Shown here: in pieces, positions 29,170 to 37,567 of the stretch
How the letters are laid out: each line of letters starts with the position of its first letter
How positions within the stretch are numbered: the first letter of the stretch is position 1
Origin: an uncultured Flavobacteriales bacterium
Lineage (GTDB): Bacteria; Bacteroidota; Bacteroidia; Flavobacteriales_G; Salibacteraceae
Length of the DNA stretch: 64,000 nt
Reading direction: 5' to 3'
NCBI GenBank assembly: GCA_913020435.1
Contig: CAJVZZ010000005.1
Location: 62,001 to 126,000 of the forward strand
Notes under the pieces: generated by a model
The model's database searches: none
What the model was told of the DNA's origin: nothing
Seen by the model: only the letters and a program-made list of their open reading frames with translations
Made by a program: the position numbers and the translations under genes

Positions 29170-32100
29170 ATGACAAAATCTTTCTTTTCAATTTTAAAAC
29201 TACTCCCTTTCTGCGTGGTTCTTTTGTTGTTGTCAACTCAGATTTACGCTCAATCAAAGTGGGTCAAAAAAGGGGAAAAAGTTGTAGAAAAAAACGAGCG
29301 AGATTTCAAAAAAGGAGATTATTTAACCGCAAAAATGAGAGCAAGTCGTTTGCTTAAAAAAATGAGGAAAAACGGCCAGATGTCTACTCAATATTATACT
29401 TATATTTCGCTCTTAAATACCCGTAATATTGAAGGTTTGGGGCAATTAATGGCAGTAAGAGATAGTTTAGAAAACGGGATTTTCTATTTTAATATGTTCA
29501 TTCGCCCAGACAGCTCTTTATATACTCCATGCCTTCTCGCAATAGGTGAGGCATATTTAGAAAATGGTAATTATATCAAATCAGAACAATATCTTAAGCG
29601 GGTTGAAGAGCAAGTCACAGAACGGCTAAAGAACGCAACCGCTTTAACCATTCCGGATTCACTGGAAAATAGGGCACGAAAGAAACGCGCTTTTTATGTA
29701 TCGGACCCTATGAACAATACGGATTCAGTATTATACAATTATGTCCGTAAATTAAAATTGAGAATTAAAATGCAACGTGGCTTTTTCAACGAAGCAGAAG
29801 GAGCAATTGAAAATCTAATAGTATATCAAGCCAAAATATCACAACGTACCTTTTGTAATGCTGATACCAGTGCAAAAAGACCAATGGTCAAAATCAAAAA
29901 AAGAGAATACAAAAAAAGACAAATAACTCTCGCAGACTTATACGTTACTAAAGCAGATTTCTATCGACTTTCTGGGAATTATCAAAAAGCAGCAACATTA
30001 TACTATGAAAATGAGACTTCCTTCAAAAAAACAGTGTCTAAAAAGAGCCTTCCTTTTGTGAAAAACAATTTCGGAAAAGCTGTTATGGCAGAAAGCGATG
30101 GACGCCTTGAAAAACCCTATAAATATTACAAGGCGATTAAAAAGCAGGTTATCAAAAGCGGTCAAATCTCTAACTACCACAAATTCTATAACGAAGTAGC
30201 CGAAAAAGAAATAGAATCCTATTTATCAGAGGATAAAGATAAAAAAGCGCGTCATCTATATTTAAAGTATAAGCTGGATAATCAGCATAAATACGGAACT
30301 AAAAGCGTCTATTTCCTTCGAGCAATTATGCTTGAAAATGAATATTATTCTCAAAAATCAAGGTACAAAAAAGCGGTAAAGCGAGAGGATAAATTAAAAG
30401 AGGGAATCCGAAAGGTAATTCCTTACGACAACATCGCTCATCTTCAATTCAACGACCACTTCTACAATTTCTATTCTAAAAACAACCGAATAGAAGAGGC
30501 GAGAATAGAGCGAGAAACCAACGAGTGGATTGCAGGGTTGAATATGAATAAAAATGCTCCAAATTATTCCATAGAAAAAATAAAACTTGCTGATTTCAAT
30601 ATTAAAAATCAAGACAAATTTGCTGAGGCTAAAGCAGTATATGAGAAACACTTTGAAGGCGTTTTTAGAAAACAATTTCATTCGCAACATCCTATTTACA
30701 GTGAGTTCCTTGAGTCTTATAGCCTTCTTAAGACTTACATTGATGAATATGACGAAGCTTACCGCTTAGCAGGCGAACGATTAAAAATAGCTAATGAAAA
30801 ATATGGACCGGAGAGTGAAGGTTATGCTTTGGCATTAATTCAACTTAGTGAAATAAATATTTTAAAAGGTGAGTATGACCAGGCCGAGTCACAATTAGAA
30901 GCAGCCTCCGGAATCATTAAAAATGAGTCTAGTAAAAAGAGTAAAGCATATTATATTTCACTCAAGAACCTTGCGGATATATACATGATCAACGGTAAGT
31001 ATCAAGAAGCTGAAAACACCTACAAAAAGGCTTTTAAACTGCTTAAAAAATCAGGTGAAGGTGGGAACTTAGATATCAAATCATCTGAAGATATGGCCAA
31101 ATTATATATGACAACTGGCCAATATAAAGATGCTGAAAATATAATTAAGCAGTCTATTTCTGCAAATGAAATAAAGTTTGGAGGTGATCACTTCAAACTT
31201 GTGAAACCATTGAATTTATACGCTCAACTATTCCTCATATTAGGTGAATATATCGAAGCTGAAAAAAGAACCAGCAGAGCTATTGATATTGCTGAGAAAA
31301 GCTTGGGAGATACTAGCGTTGCGTATATGGATAACTTGATGTTATTAGGAGAAGTCTACATTAAAATGGGTAATTATAATGATGCTCAAAAAATATATGA
31401 AGATGCTTTAATTCTTATTCGTAAAAAATTCGGTGAAGAAAACATACGTGAGGCAGACATATTAAAGTCGCTTGCCGATGCTAACTTTAGATCTAAAGAC
31501 GCGGATTTAGAAACTATTAATGGCTATCTCGATCGCGCTAAGGACATCGTGATTACTAGCTTTAACCCTGCACATCCAGATTATGGCGCATTACTAGAAT
31601 ATCAAGGTAGAGTATTTATGCTTTTCGAAAAATATCCTGAAGCCAATTTAATGCTAAAAGATGCACAGTTTATTTGGTTGCAAAAGTTTGGAAAGAACGA
31701 CATAAACACGGCACGAAACGAAATGCTCGTTGGTGATCTAAAGTACTTGCAAGAAAAATACGAAGAGGCTGGAGAAAGCTATGAAAATGCCGCGCAATCC
31801 TATAAATCTTTATTTAATGATAACCATCCTGGCTACTTGGAAGCAAAAAGTAAACAAGCAAAAAGTTATTACGCAGAAGGTAACTTAACCAAAGCTAAAG
31901 TAGTTTATGACCGAACTACAGAGAGCTATTTAGGTTACATCAAAGATTACTTTCCTGCGCTTTCAGAATCGGAAAAAGGCAAATATTGGAATTCTATTAA
32001 ACGTGATTTTGAAATCTACAATTCACTCGCTTTGGCCACTTACAATAAAAACAACAAAGCTTTACGTAATGTTTACAACTTCAAACTATCTACTAAAGCA

Positions 32101-33519
32101 ATTCTCCAAAGTAGTTCTACAAAGCTTAAATCTAGAATTCTAAATTCTAACGATGGAAATCTAATTTACCGTTTCGATCAATATAACGAAATGAAAGACA
32201 TGCGGACTAAAGGTTTAGCAATGTCAGCTAATGAGCGAGAGGTAAATGGCATTAATATGTCCAAATTGAGCAAAGACATTAATGCATTGGAAAAAGAACT
32301 GAGTGAAGAATCTGAAGACTTTGCTGGAGCAGTGGATGGAGAACAATTTACATGGAAAGATGTAAAGAAAAGCCTAAATGAAAATGAATACGCAATGGAA
32401 ATTATTCGTTTCAGACATTTTGACAAACGGCTTACTGACAGCGTATTATACGCGGCGCTTATTATAAACCACAAATCAAAAGGCCCTGAGCTAGTATTGT
32501 TGAATAATGGCAATAAGTTGGAAAAAAAATACTTTAAAGGCTATAGAAACAGTATAAAGTACAAAGTCAATAAGGACAAGTACAGCTACCCTAATTTTTG
32601 GAAAGCAATTGATGAAAAAATCGCAGATGACGCTAAAATTTTTGTCTCGGCTGATGGTGTTTATAACCAATTAAATATTGAAACGCTTCAAGATGAAAAT
32701 GGGAAATTCATAATAGAGAAAAATGAAATCTATAACCTGAGCAATACCAAGGATCTTGTATTAGCTCGTCGTGAAGAATACAAAGAAACCTACGACAAAT
32801 CAACCGCCATGCTTATGGGTAATCCAAGTTTTGCAGCTGCTGGAAGCGACATTAACATGGGGAATAAAGTAACATCAATTGATGCATTACCCGGTGCTGA
32901 AGAAGAAATAAAACAAGTTGGTAAATTACTCAATGGAAAAGAGTGGCAAACCCAAATAATGGTTCAAGAAGAAGCTACAGAGCAAGCATTGAAAAAAATG
33001 AACAGCCCTAGGGTGTGTCACATTGCAACCCACGGTTTCTTTATGCAAAAGTCTAAAGTGGATTATAAAAAAAATGAAATTACTGGTGACTTTGCGGATA
33101 ATCCTCTGTTGCGTTCAGGACTTTTATTTACTGGAGCAGGTGAATTATTAGAGAACAACAACATTTACGACTTCAATAAAAAAGACGGAATCTTGACTGC
33201 TTATGAAGCCATGAACTTAAATCTTGACCATACTGAATTGGTTGTTTTAAGTGCTTGTGAAACTGGTGTTGGAGAGATTAAATCGGGTGAAGGAGTGTAT
33301 GGTTTACAACGTTCATTTATTGTTGCTGGTGCTAAAAACGTAATTATGACTTTGTTCAAAGTAAATGATCAAGTGACTCAAGAACTTATGAATGACTTCT
33401 ATAAACAATGGCTAGAAACAGGTGATATGAGAATGGCTTTCCAAAATGCGAAAATAAAAATTAAAAACAAATATCAAAAACCGGTATACTGGGGAAGTTT
33501 TGTGCTGATTGGAATGTAA
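29170..33519 (+). CDS. Exported TPR-CHAT caspase-like protease
   Basis: 1449 residues. A signal peptide (about 1-29, LLPFCVVLLLLSTQIYAQ) is followed by many TPR-like helical repeats over about 30-930, for example YQEAENTYKKAFKLLKK, YKDAENIIKQSI, YIEAEKRTSRAIDIAEKSLGD and YNDAQKIYEDALILIRKKFGE. A helical linker with coiled-coil character (about 960-1070) precedes the CHAT domain at about 1085-1449. The caspase-type dyad is intact: His1288 in CHIATHGFF and Cys1363 in VVLSACETGVGE, with the closing block PVYWGSFVLIGM. CHAT domains are clan CD peptidases, best known in defence and signalling. A secreted one, coupled to an outer-membrane lipoprotein and barrel, suggests periplasmic or surface proteolysis. 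Substrate unknown. yraN overlaps by one base. Confidence 0.88.
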   Translation: MTKSFFSILKLLPFCVVLLLLSTQIYAQSKWVKKGEKVVEKNERDFKKGDYLTAKMRASRLLKKMRKNGQMSTQYYTYISLLNTRNIEGLGQLMAVRDSLENGIFYFNMFIRPDSSLYTPCLLAIGEAYLENGNYIKSEQYLKRVEEQVTERLKNATALTIPDSLENRARKKRAFYVSDPMNNTDSVLYNYVRKLKLRIKMQRGFFNEAEGAIENLIVYQAKISQRTFCNADTSAKRPMVKIKKREYKKRQITLADLYVTKADFYRLSGNYQKAATLYYENETSFKKTVSKKSLPFVKNNFGKAVMAESDGRLEKPYKYYKAIKKQVIKSGQISNYHKFYNEVAEKEIESYLSEDKDKKARHLYLKYKLDNQHKYGTKSVYFLRAIMLENEYYSQKSRYKKAVKREDKLKEGIRKVIPYDNIAHLQFNDHFYNFYSKNNRIEEARIERETNEWIAGLNMNKNAPNYSIEKIKLADFNIKNQDKFAEAKAVYEKHFEGVFRKQFHSQHPIYSEFLESYSLLKTYIDEYDEAYRLAGERLKIANEKYGPESEGYALALIQLSEINILKGEYDQAESQLEAASGIIKNESSKKSKAYYISLKNLADIYMINGKYQEAENTYKKAFKLLKKSGEGGNLDIKSSEDMAKLYMTTGQYKDAENIIKQSISANEIKFGGDHFKLVKPLNLYAQLFLILGEYIEAEKRTSRAIDIAEKSLGDTSVAYMDNLMLLGEVYIKMGNYNDAQKIYEDALILIRKKFGEENIREADILKSLADANFRSKDADLETINGYLDRAKDIVITSFNPAHPDYGALLEYQGRVFMLFEKYPEANLMLKDAQFIWLQKFGKNDINTARNEMLVGDLKYLQEKYEEAGESYENAAQSYKSLFNDNHPGYLEAKSKQAKSYYAEGNLTKAKVVYDRTTESYLGYIKDYFPALSESEKGKYWNSIKRDFEIYNSLALATYNKNNKALRNVYNFKLSTKAILQSSSTKLKSRILNSNDGNLIYRFDQYNEMKDMRTKGLAMSANEREVNGINMSKLSKDINALEKELSEESEDFAGAVDGEQFTWKDVKKSLNENEYAMEIIRFRHFDKRLTDSVLYAALIINHKSKGPELVLLNNGNKLEKKYFKGYRNSIKYKVNKDKYSYPNFWKAIDEKIADDAKIFVSADGVYNQLNIETLQDENGKFIIEKNEIYNLSNTKDLVLARREEYKETYDKSTAMLMGNPSFAAAGSDINMGNKVTSIDALPGAEEEIKQVGKLLNGKEWQTQIMVQEEATEQALKKMNSPRVCHIATHGFFMQKSKVDYKKNEITGDFADNPLLRSGLLFTGAGELLENNNIYDFNKKDGILTAYEAMNLNLDHTELVVLSACETGVGEIKSGEGVYGLQRSFIVAGAKNVIMTLFKVNDQVTQELMNDFYKQWLETGDMRMAFQNAKIKIKNKYQKPVYWGSFVLIGM

Positions 33520-33878
33520 TGGACAACAAGGCCACTGGAAATAAAGGAGAGGCTATTGCAAAGGAGCTTCTAATTTCAAAAGGTTATAGAATAAAATCCA
33601 CCAACTGGAGGCACTCCTACTTAGAGGTCGATATTATTTGCGAAACAGAAAAAGAAATCATTTTTGTTGAAGTAAAAACACGCTCAAATGGTTACTTCGG
33701 AGATCCTATCCAATCTGTTTCTAAAAAGCAACAAAAAAATTTAATTGACGCAGCAGAAGCCTACATTGACCAATTCGAAATTGATAAAGAGTTTAGATTT
33801 GATATTATTGGTATTTTAAATGAAAATCAATTTCCTGAAATCAATCATGTTGAGGACGCTTTTGGGCCTGAATTCTAG
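33519..33878 (+). CDS. yraN: YraN family (UPF0102) endonuclease-like protein
   Basis: 119 residues, the family length. It has the restriction-endonuclease-like core: GNKGEAIAKELLISKGYRI, then the D-ExK-type site in YLEVDIICETEKEIIFVEVKTRS, then YFGDPIQSVSKKQQKNL. YraN is predicted to act on DNA, possibly in recombination or repair, but its role is unproven. Its ATG shares one base with the stop of the CHAT gene (TAATG), so it may be translated by re-initiation although the functions look unrelated. Confidence 0.9.
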   Translation: MDNKATGNKGEAIAKELLISKGYRIKSTNWRHSYLEVDIICETEKEIIFVEVKTRSNGYFGDPIQSVSKKQQKNLIDAAEAYIDQFEIDKEFRFDIIGILNENQFPEINHVEDAFGPEF

Positions 33879-33962
33879 TTGATCGTCAATTTAACTGAAC
33901 CCTAAATACTAATCACTTGTTAGTACTTAATATTAACTTAAATCTGCGAAATTTGTACCGCG

Positions 33963-34142
33963 ATGGGAGATTTTAATCAATATAAAAAATTAGACTCCGA
34001 GGACTTTTACAAGCACCCCGATGGCTTTATTATTTTTACTGAAAAGTATCACCTGAAACGCGGATACTGTTGCAAAAATACGTGCAAGCATTGCCCTTAC
34101 GGATTTAAGAATAAACGAAAAGAAAACAAGAATGACGTTTAA
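33963..34142 (+). CDS. DUF5522 small Cys-rich protein
   Basis: A 59-residue ORF. It reads MGDFNQYKKL, then DFYKHPDGFIIFTEKYHLKRG and YCCKNTCKHCPYGFKNKRK. The block EKYHLKRGYCC-x3-CxxCPYG is the DUF5522 signature. Four closely spaced cysteines imply a metal site. Proteins of this family are found mainly in Bacteroidota and have no known function. The last 11 bases overlap the start of hutU in another frame, so the two are translationally coupled, and association with urocanate hydratase is a clue to study. It is shorter than common ORF cut-offs and easily missed. Confidence 0.82.
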   Translation: MGDFNQYKKLDSEDFYKHPDGFIIFTEKYHLKRGYCCKNTCKHCPYGFKNKRKENKNDV

Positions 34143-36120
34143 AGAAGAAGTAATTCAAGGAATTCCAAATATTTTACCTGAACCGAAACCATTCGACCCT
34201 AATATTAATCACGCGCCAAAGCGGAAAGAAATACTTAATGATAAAGAGAAAAAACTCGCGTTAAAAAATGCCTTGCGTTACTTCCCTAAAGCGCAGCACG
34301 TCGTTTTACTTCCAGAATTTAAAAATGAACTAGAAACCTACGGTAGAATTTACATGTATCGTTTGCGTCCGGATTATACCATTACTTCACGTTCATTGGA
34401 AGAGTTTCCACATCAATCGAAACAGGCAGCTGGTATTATGCTGATGTTGAGTAATAACTTAGATTATGCAGTAGCTCAGCACCCGCACGAACTGATCACT
34501 TACGGTGGTAATGGAGCTGTTTTTCAGAATTGGGCACAGTATTTATTAACGATGCAGTATCTGGCTCAAATGACCGATGAGCAAACGTTAGCAATGTATT
34601 CTGGTCATCCTATGGGTTTATTTCCATCACACAAAGATGCACCACGAGTAGTAGTGACGAATGGAATGATGATTCCTAATTACTCGAAACCAGATGATTG
34701 GGAGAAGTTTAATGCTTTAGGCGTTACCCAATACGGTCAAATGACAGCTGGTTCCTTTATGTATATAGGCCCTCAGGGAATCGTTCATGGAACAGCTATA
34801 ACATTACTAAATGCAGGCCGAAAAATTTCAAAAAATGGCGAGGGATTAGAAGGAAAGGTTTTCCTTACCGCTGGCTTAGGCGGTATGAGCGGTGCCCAAC
34901 CAAAAGCTGGAAATATAGCAGGCTGTATTACAATATGTGCTGAAGTAAATACAAAAGCAACCTACACAAGACATTCACAAGGCTGGGTAGATGAAGTCAT
35001 TGACAATCTCGATGACCTCATGGATAGAGTTCGCCTTGCAAAAGCTAACAAAGAAGTTATTTCTATTGCATACCAAGGTAACGTTGTTGAGATCTGGGAG
35101 CGATTTGCAACTGAAGGCATTCTAATAGATCTGGGTAGTGACCAAACCTCCTTGCACAACCCATGGGCTGGCGGATATTACCCAGTTGGATTAACCTTTG
35201 AGGAATCCAATGAAATGATGGCAAGCAACCCCATTAAATTTAAAGAACACGTCCAAGAATCACTTCGGCGACACGTAGCTGCAGTAAACAAATGTGTCTC
35301 TAATGGAACTTATTTCTTCGATTACGGAAATGCGTTCTTATTAGAGTCTAGCAGAGCCAAAGCAGATATTCTAAAACAAGATGGCGATTTTAAATATCCG
35401 TCTTATGTTCAAGACATAATGGGACCGATGTGTTTCGATTATGGATTTGGACCATTCAGATGGGTTTGTTCCAGTAACGATCCAAAAGATTTGGCAATTA
35501 CAGATCGAATAGCTGCAGAAGTTTTGACCAAAATAAAGGCGCACTCCCCTACTGAAATTCAGCAACAAATGGATGACAATATTCGATGGATTAAAGCTGC
35601 TGGAGACAATAAAATGGTCGTAGGTTCTCAGGCAAGAATTTTATATGCTGACGCCGAAGGACGAATGAAAATTGCTGAAGCATTTAATAATGCAATTGCC
35701 ACAGGCGAAATTTCTGCACCCGTAATCTTGGGGAGAGACCATCACGATGTTTCAGGTACCGATTCTCCATACCGAGAAACCAGTAATATTTACGACGGTT
35801 CTCAATTTACAGCTGATATGGCTGTTCAAAATTTTGTAGGCGATGGTTTTAGAGGAGCTACATGGATCTCATTGCACAATGGCGGCGGCGTTGGTTGGGG
35901 TGAAGTTATGAATGGTGGTTTCGGGATGTTAATAGATGGCTCTAGTGATGCGGATAGAAGACTTAAAATGATGCTGCATTGGGATGTAAACAACGGTATT
36001 GCGAGAAGAAGTTGGGCAAGAAACGAACCTGCAATCTTTGCTATAAAGCGCGCCATGGAAAACGAACCTTTATTAAAAGTTACGTTGCCGAATATTGTGG
36101 ATGACGATTTGTTGGACTAA
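34132..36120 (+). CDS. hutU: Urocanate hydratase
   Basis: 662 residues. The enzyme adds water to urocanate in histidine breakdown, with NAD+ as an electrophilic cofactor. Seen: YGGNGAVFQNWAQYLLTMQYLAQM, SGHPMGLFPSH, the NAD site GLGGMSGAQPKAGNIAGC, GRDHHDVSGTDSPYRETS and ISLHNGGGVGWGEVMNGGFGM. It is about 100 residues longer than the E. coli-type enzyme, as in the long form I know from Bacteroidota. No hutH, hutI or hutG lies in the window, so the pathway must be completed elsewhere or this copy acts alone. Coupled to the DUF5522 ORF upstream; the HAD gene follows after four bases. Confidence 0.96.
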   Translation: MTFKEEVIQGIPNILPEPKPFDPNINHAPKRKEILNDKEKKLALKNALRYFPKAQHVVLLPEFKNELETYGRIYMYRLRPDYTITSRSLEEFPHQSKQAAGIMLMLSNNLDYAVAQHPHELITYGGNGAVFQNWAQYLLTMQYLAQMTDEQTLAMYSGHPMGLFPSHKDAPRVVVTNGMMIPNYSKPDDWEKFNALGVTQYGQMTAGSFMYIGPQGIVHGTAITLLNAGRKISKNGEGLEGKVFLTAGLGGMSGAQPKAGNIAGCITICAEVNTKATYTRHSQGWVDEVIDNLDDLMDRVRLAKANKEVISIAYQGNVVEIWERFATEGILIDLGSDQTSLHNPWAGGYYPVGLTFEESNEMMASNPIKFKEHVQESLRRHVAAVNKCVSNGTYFFDYGNAFLLESSRAKADILKQDGDFKYPSYVQDIMGPMCFDYGFGPFRWVCSSNDPKDLAITDRIAAEVLTKIKAHSPTEIQQQMDDNIRWIKAAGDNKMVVGSQARILYADAEGRMKIAEAFNNAIATGEISAPVILGRDHHDVSGTDSPYRETSNIYDGSQFTADMAVQNFVGDGFRGATWISLHNGGGVGWGEVMNGGFGMLIDGSSDADRRLKMMLHWDVNNGIARRSWARNEPAIFAIKRAMENEPLLKVTLPNIVDDDLLD

Positions 36121-36124
36121 CAAC

Positions 36125-37111
36125 ATGGAAGAGCTCTACATTTCTGATCTTGACGGAACACTGCTAAACTCTTCTGGCGTATTGTCGCATAACAGCATCG
36201 AAATTCTAAATTCGTTAATCGAGAATGGGCTCAATTTCACAATTGCAACGGCACGTTCATTAGATTCTGCTATGCCTCTTATTGGAGAATTGAATCTAAA
36301 ATTACCAATGGTGCTATACAATGGTGTTTTGGTATACGACCCAATACAAAAAATTAATATCCACGAAAACTTTATTGATAAACAGCACAAAAAATTTATT
36401 ATAGAGGCATTTGAACAAGAAGGCCTTGAACCGATTGTATTTACACTTAACCAGCTTAATAAACCCTCCGCTTTTTACAGAACAATTATTAATCCTCACA
36501 TGGCCGGATGCACAAACAATAGGTTGTCGCAAAAAGACAAGCGATTTAATAAAGTAGATGGTTTTAGCCAGCTCGATGAACCCGATTTCAAGCAGGTAAA
36601 CAGTTCCTCTGATTTTCATAAAACAATCTCCAATCCTCACATGACCAACTATATAAATAATAGGTTGTCGCAAAAAGACAAACGATTTAAGAAAGTAGAG
36701 GATTTTAACCAAGCACTTTTCCAGAATGTAATAACCGTTATTTCAATCGGAGATAAAACAACTTTACTTGCGGTAAAAAATCGTGTTGAAAATGCGTTGG
36801 AAATAGAAATACACTTTGCTGAAGACGTTTATAATAAAGAAGCATATTGGTTGGAATTTGCAGCGCCAAATTCATCAAAAAAAGATGGTGTATCATTTCT
36901 TAAAAAACAGTTGAATGCTAAACGGACAATTTGCTTTGGAGATAACCTGAACGATATTCCTATGTTTGAAATAGCCGATGAAAAATACGCTACTTCAAAT
37001 GCCAAGAACGAATTAAAAGCTATCGCCACTGAAGTCATAGGGAAAAACAACGATGATGCGGTGGCTCGATTCCTTCAAAACAGAAGTCAAATAAAGAATC
37101 TATGGGTTTAA
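36125..37111 (+). CDS. Cof-type HAD hydrolase with duplicated cap segment
   Basis: 328 residues. HAD motif I is at the N-terminus (ISDLDGTLLNSSG) and motif IV near the end (CFGDNLNDIPMFEIADEKYAT), as in the Cof/YbiV group of sugar-phosphate and cofactor phosphatases. Normal members have about 265-280 residues; this one is longer because a 47-residue block of the cap domain occurs twice in tandem (residues 115-161 and 162-208, both with NNRLSQKDKRF). The second copy joins smoothly to the next conserved strand, while the end of the first is divergent. ATG 36125 is chosen over upstream TTG 36095. It starts four bases after hutU and overlaps trmL by ten bases, so it sits in a hutU-HAD-trmL run. 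Substrate unknown. Confidence 0.88.
   Translation: MEELYISDLDGTLLNSSGVLSHNSIEILNSLIENGLNFTIATARSLDSAMPLIGELNLKLPMVLYNGVLVYDPIQKINIHENFIDKQHKKFIIEAFEQEGLEPIVFTLNQLNKPSAFYRTIINPHMAGCTNNRLSQKDKRFNKVDGFSQLDEPDFKQVNSSSDFHKTISNPHMTNYINNRLSQKDKRFKKVEDFNQALFQNVITVISIGDKTTLLAVKNRVENALEIEIHFAEDVYNKEAYWLEFAAPNSSKKDGVSFLKKQLNAKRTICFGDNLNDIPMFEIADEKYATSNAKNELKAIATEVIGKNNDDAVARFLQNRSQIKNLWV
36467..36748 (+). repeat. In-frame 141-bp tandem duplication inside the HAD gene
   Basis: Unit 1 is 36467-36607 and unit 2 is 36608-36748, each exactly 47 codons. 25 of 47 residues are identical, and 23 of the first 35. The best conserved DNA is an exact stretch around 36518 and 36659 (AATAGGTTGTCGCAAAAAGA). The last twelve residues of unit 1 have diverged strongly. 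Confidence 0.92.
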
Positions 37112-37563
37112 ACATTGTTCTCCTTGAACCAGAAATCCCTAATAACACTGGAAACATAGGCCGGCTAAGCCTTGCATCTGGGAGTAGTTTGCATCTTATA
37201 AAACCCCTTGGCTTCGAAATAGATGATTCGAGGGTCAAACGAGCAGGGTTAGACTATTGGAAGCATGTCGATTTGTATATTCATGAATCTTGGGAAACCT
37301 TTGTAGAAAAATATCCCAATGCAGATTTAGCATTTATGAGTAGCCATGGAAAAAACAACTTCTACTCCATTAGTTTTAAGGACGATATGTTTTTGGTTTT
37401 CGGAAAAGAATCTGTAGGTCTGCCCAGGGAATTACTCTCAAACTATACTGACAAAACCTTTAAAATACCATTGCATAGCCCGCATATTCGTAGCTTAAAC
37501 TTAGCTAATTCAGTTGGTATTGTCGTTTTCGAAGGACTACGCCAGCTTAACATAAAGTTATAA
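37102..37563 (+). CDS. trmL: tRNA (cytidine(34)-2'-O)-methyltransferase
   Basis: 153 residues, the normal length for TrmL, a SPOUT methyltransferase that methylates the ribose of the wobble base in tRNA-Leu isoacceptors. It shows the N-terminal NIVLLEPEIPNNTGNIGRL, then LVFGKESVGLPRELL and the knot region KIPLHSPHIRSLNLANSVGIVVFEG. The start lies ten bases inside the end of the HAD gene. Its stop is only four bases from the stop of pheT on the other strand, with no terminator between. Confidence 0.93.
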   Translation: MGLNIVLLEPEIPNNTGNIGRLSLASGSSLHLIKPLGFEIDDSRVKRAGLDYWKHVDLYIHESWETFVEKYPNADLAFMSSHGKNNFYSISFKDDMFLVFGKESVGLPRELLSNYTDKTFKIPLHSPHIRSLNLANSVGIVVFEGLRQLNIKL

Positions 37564-37567
37564 TCGG

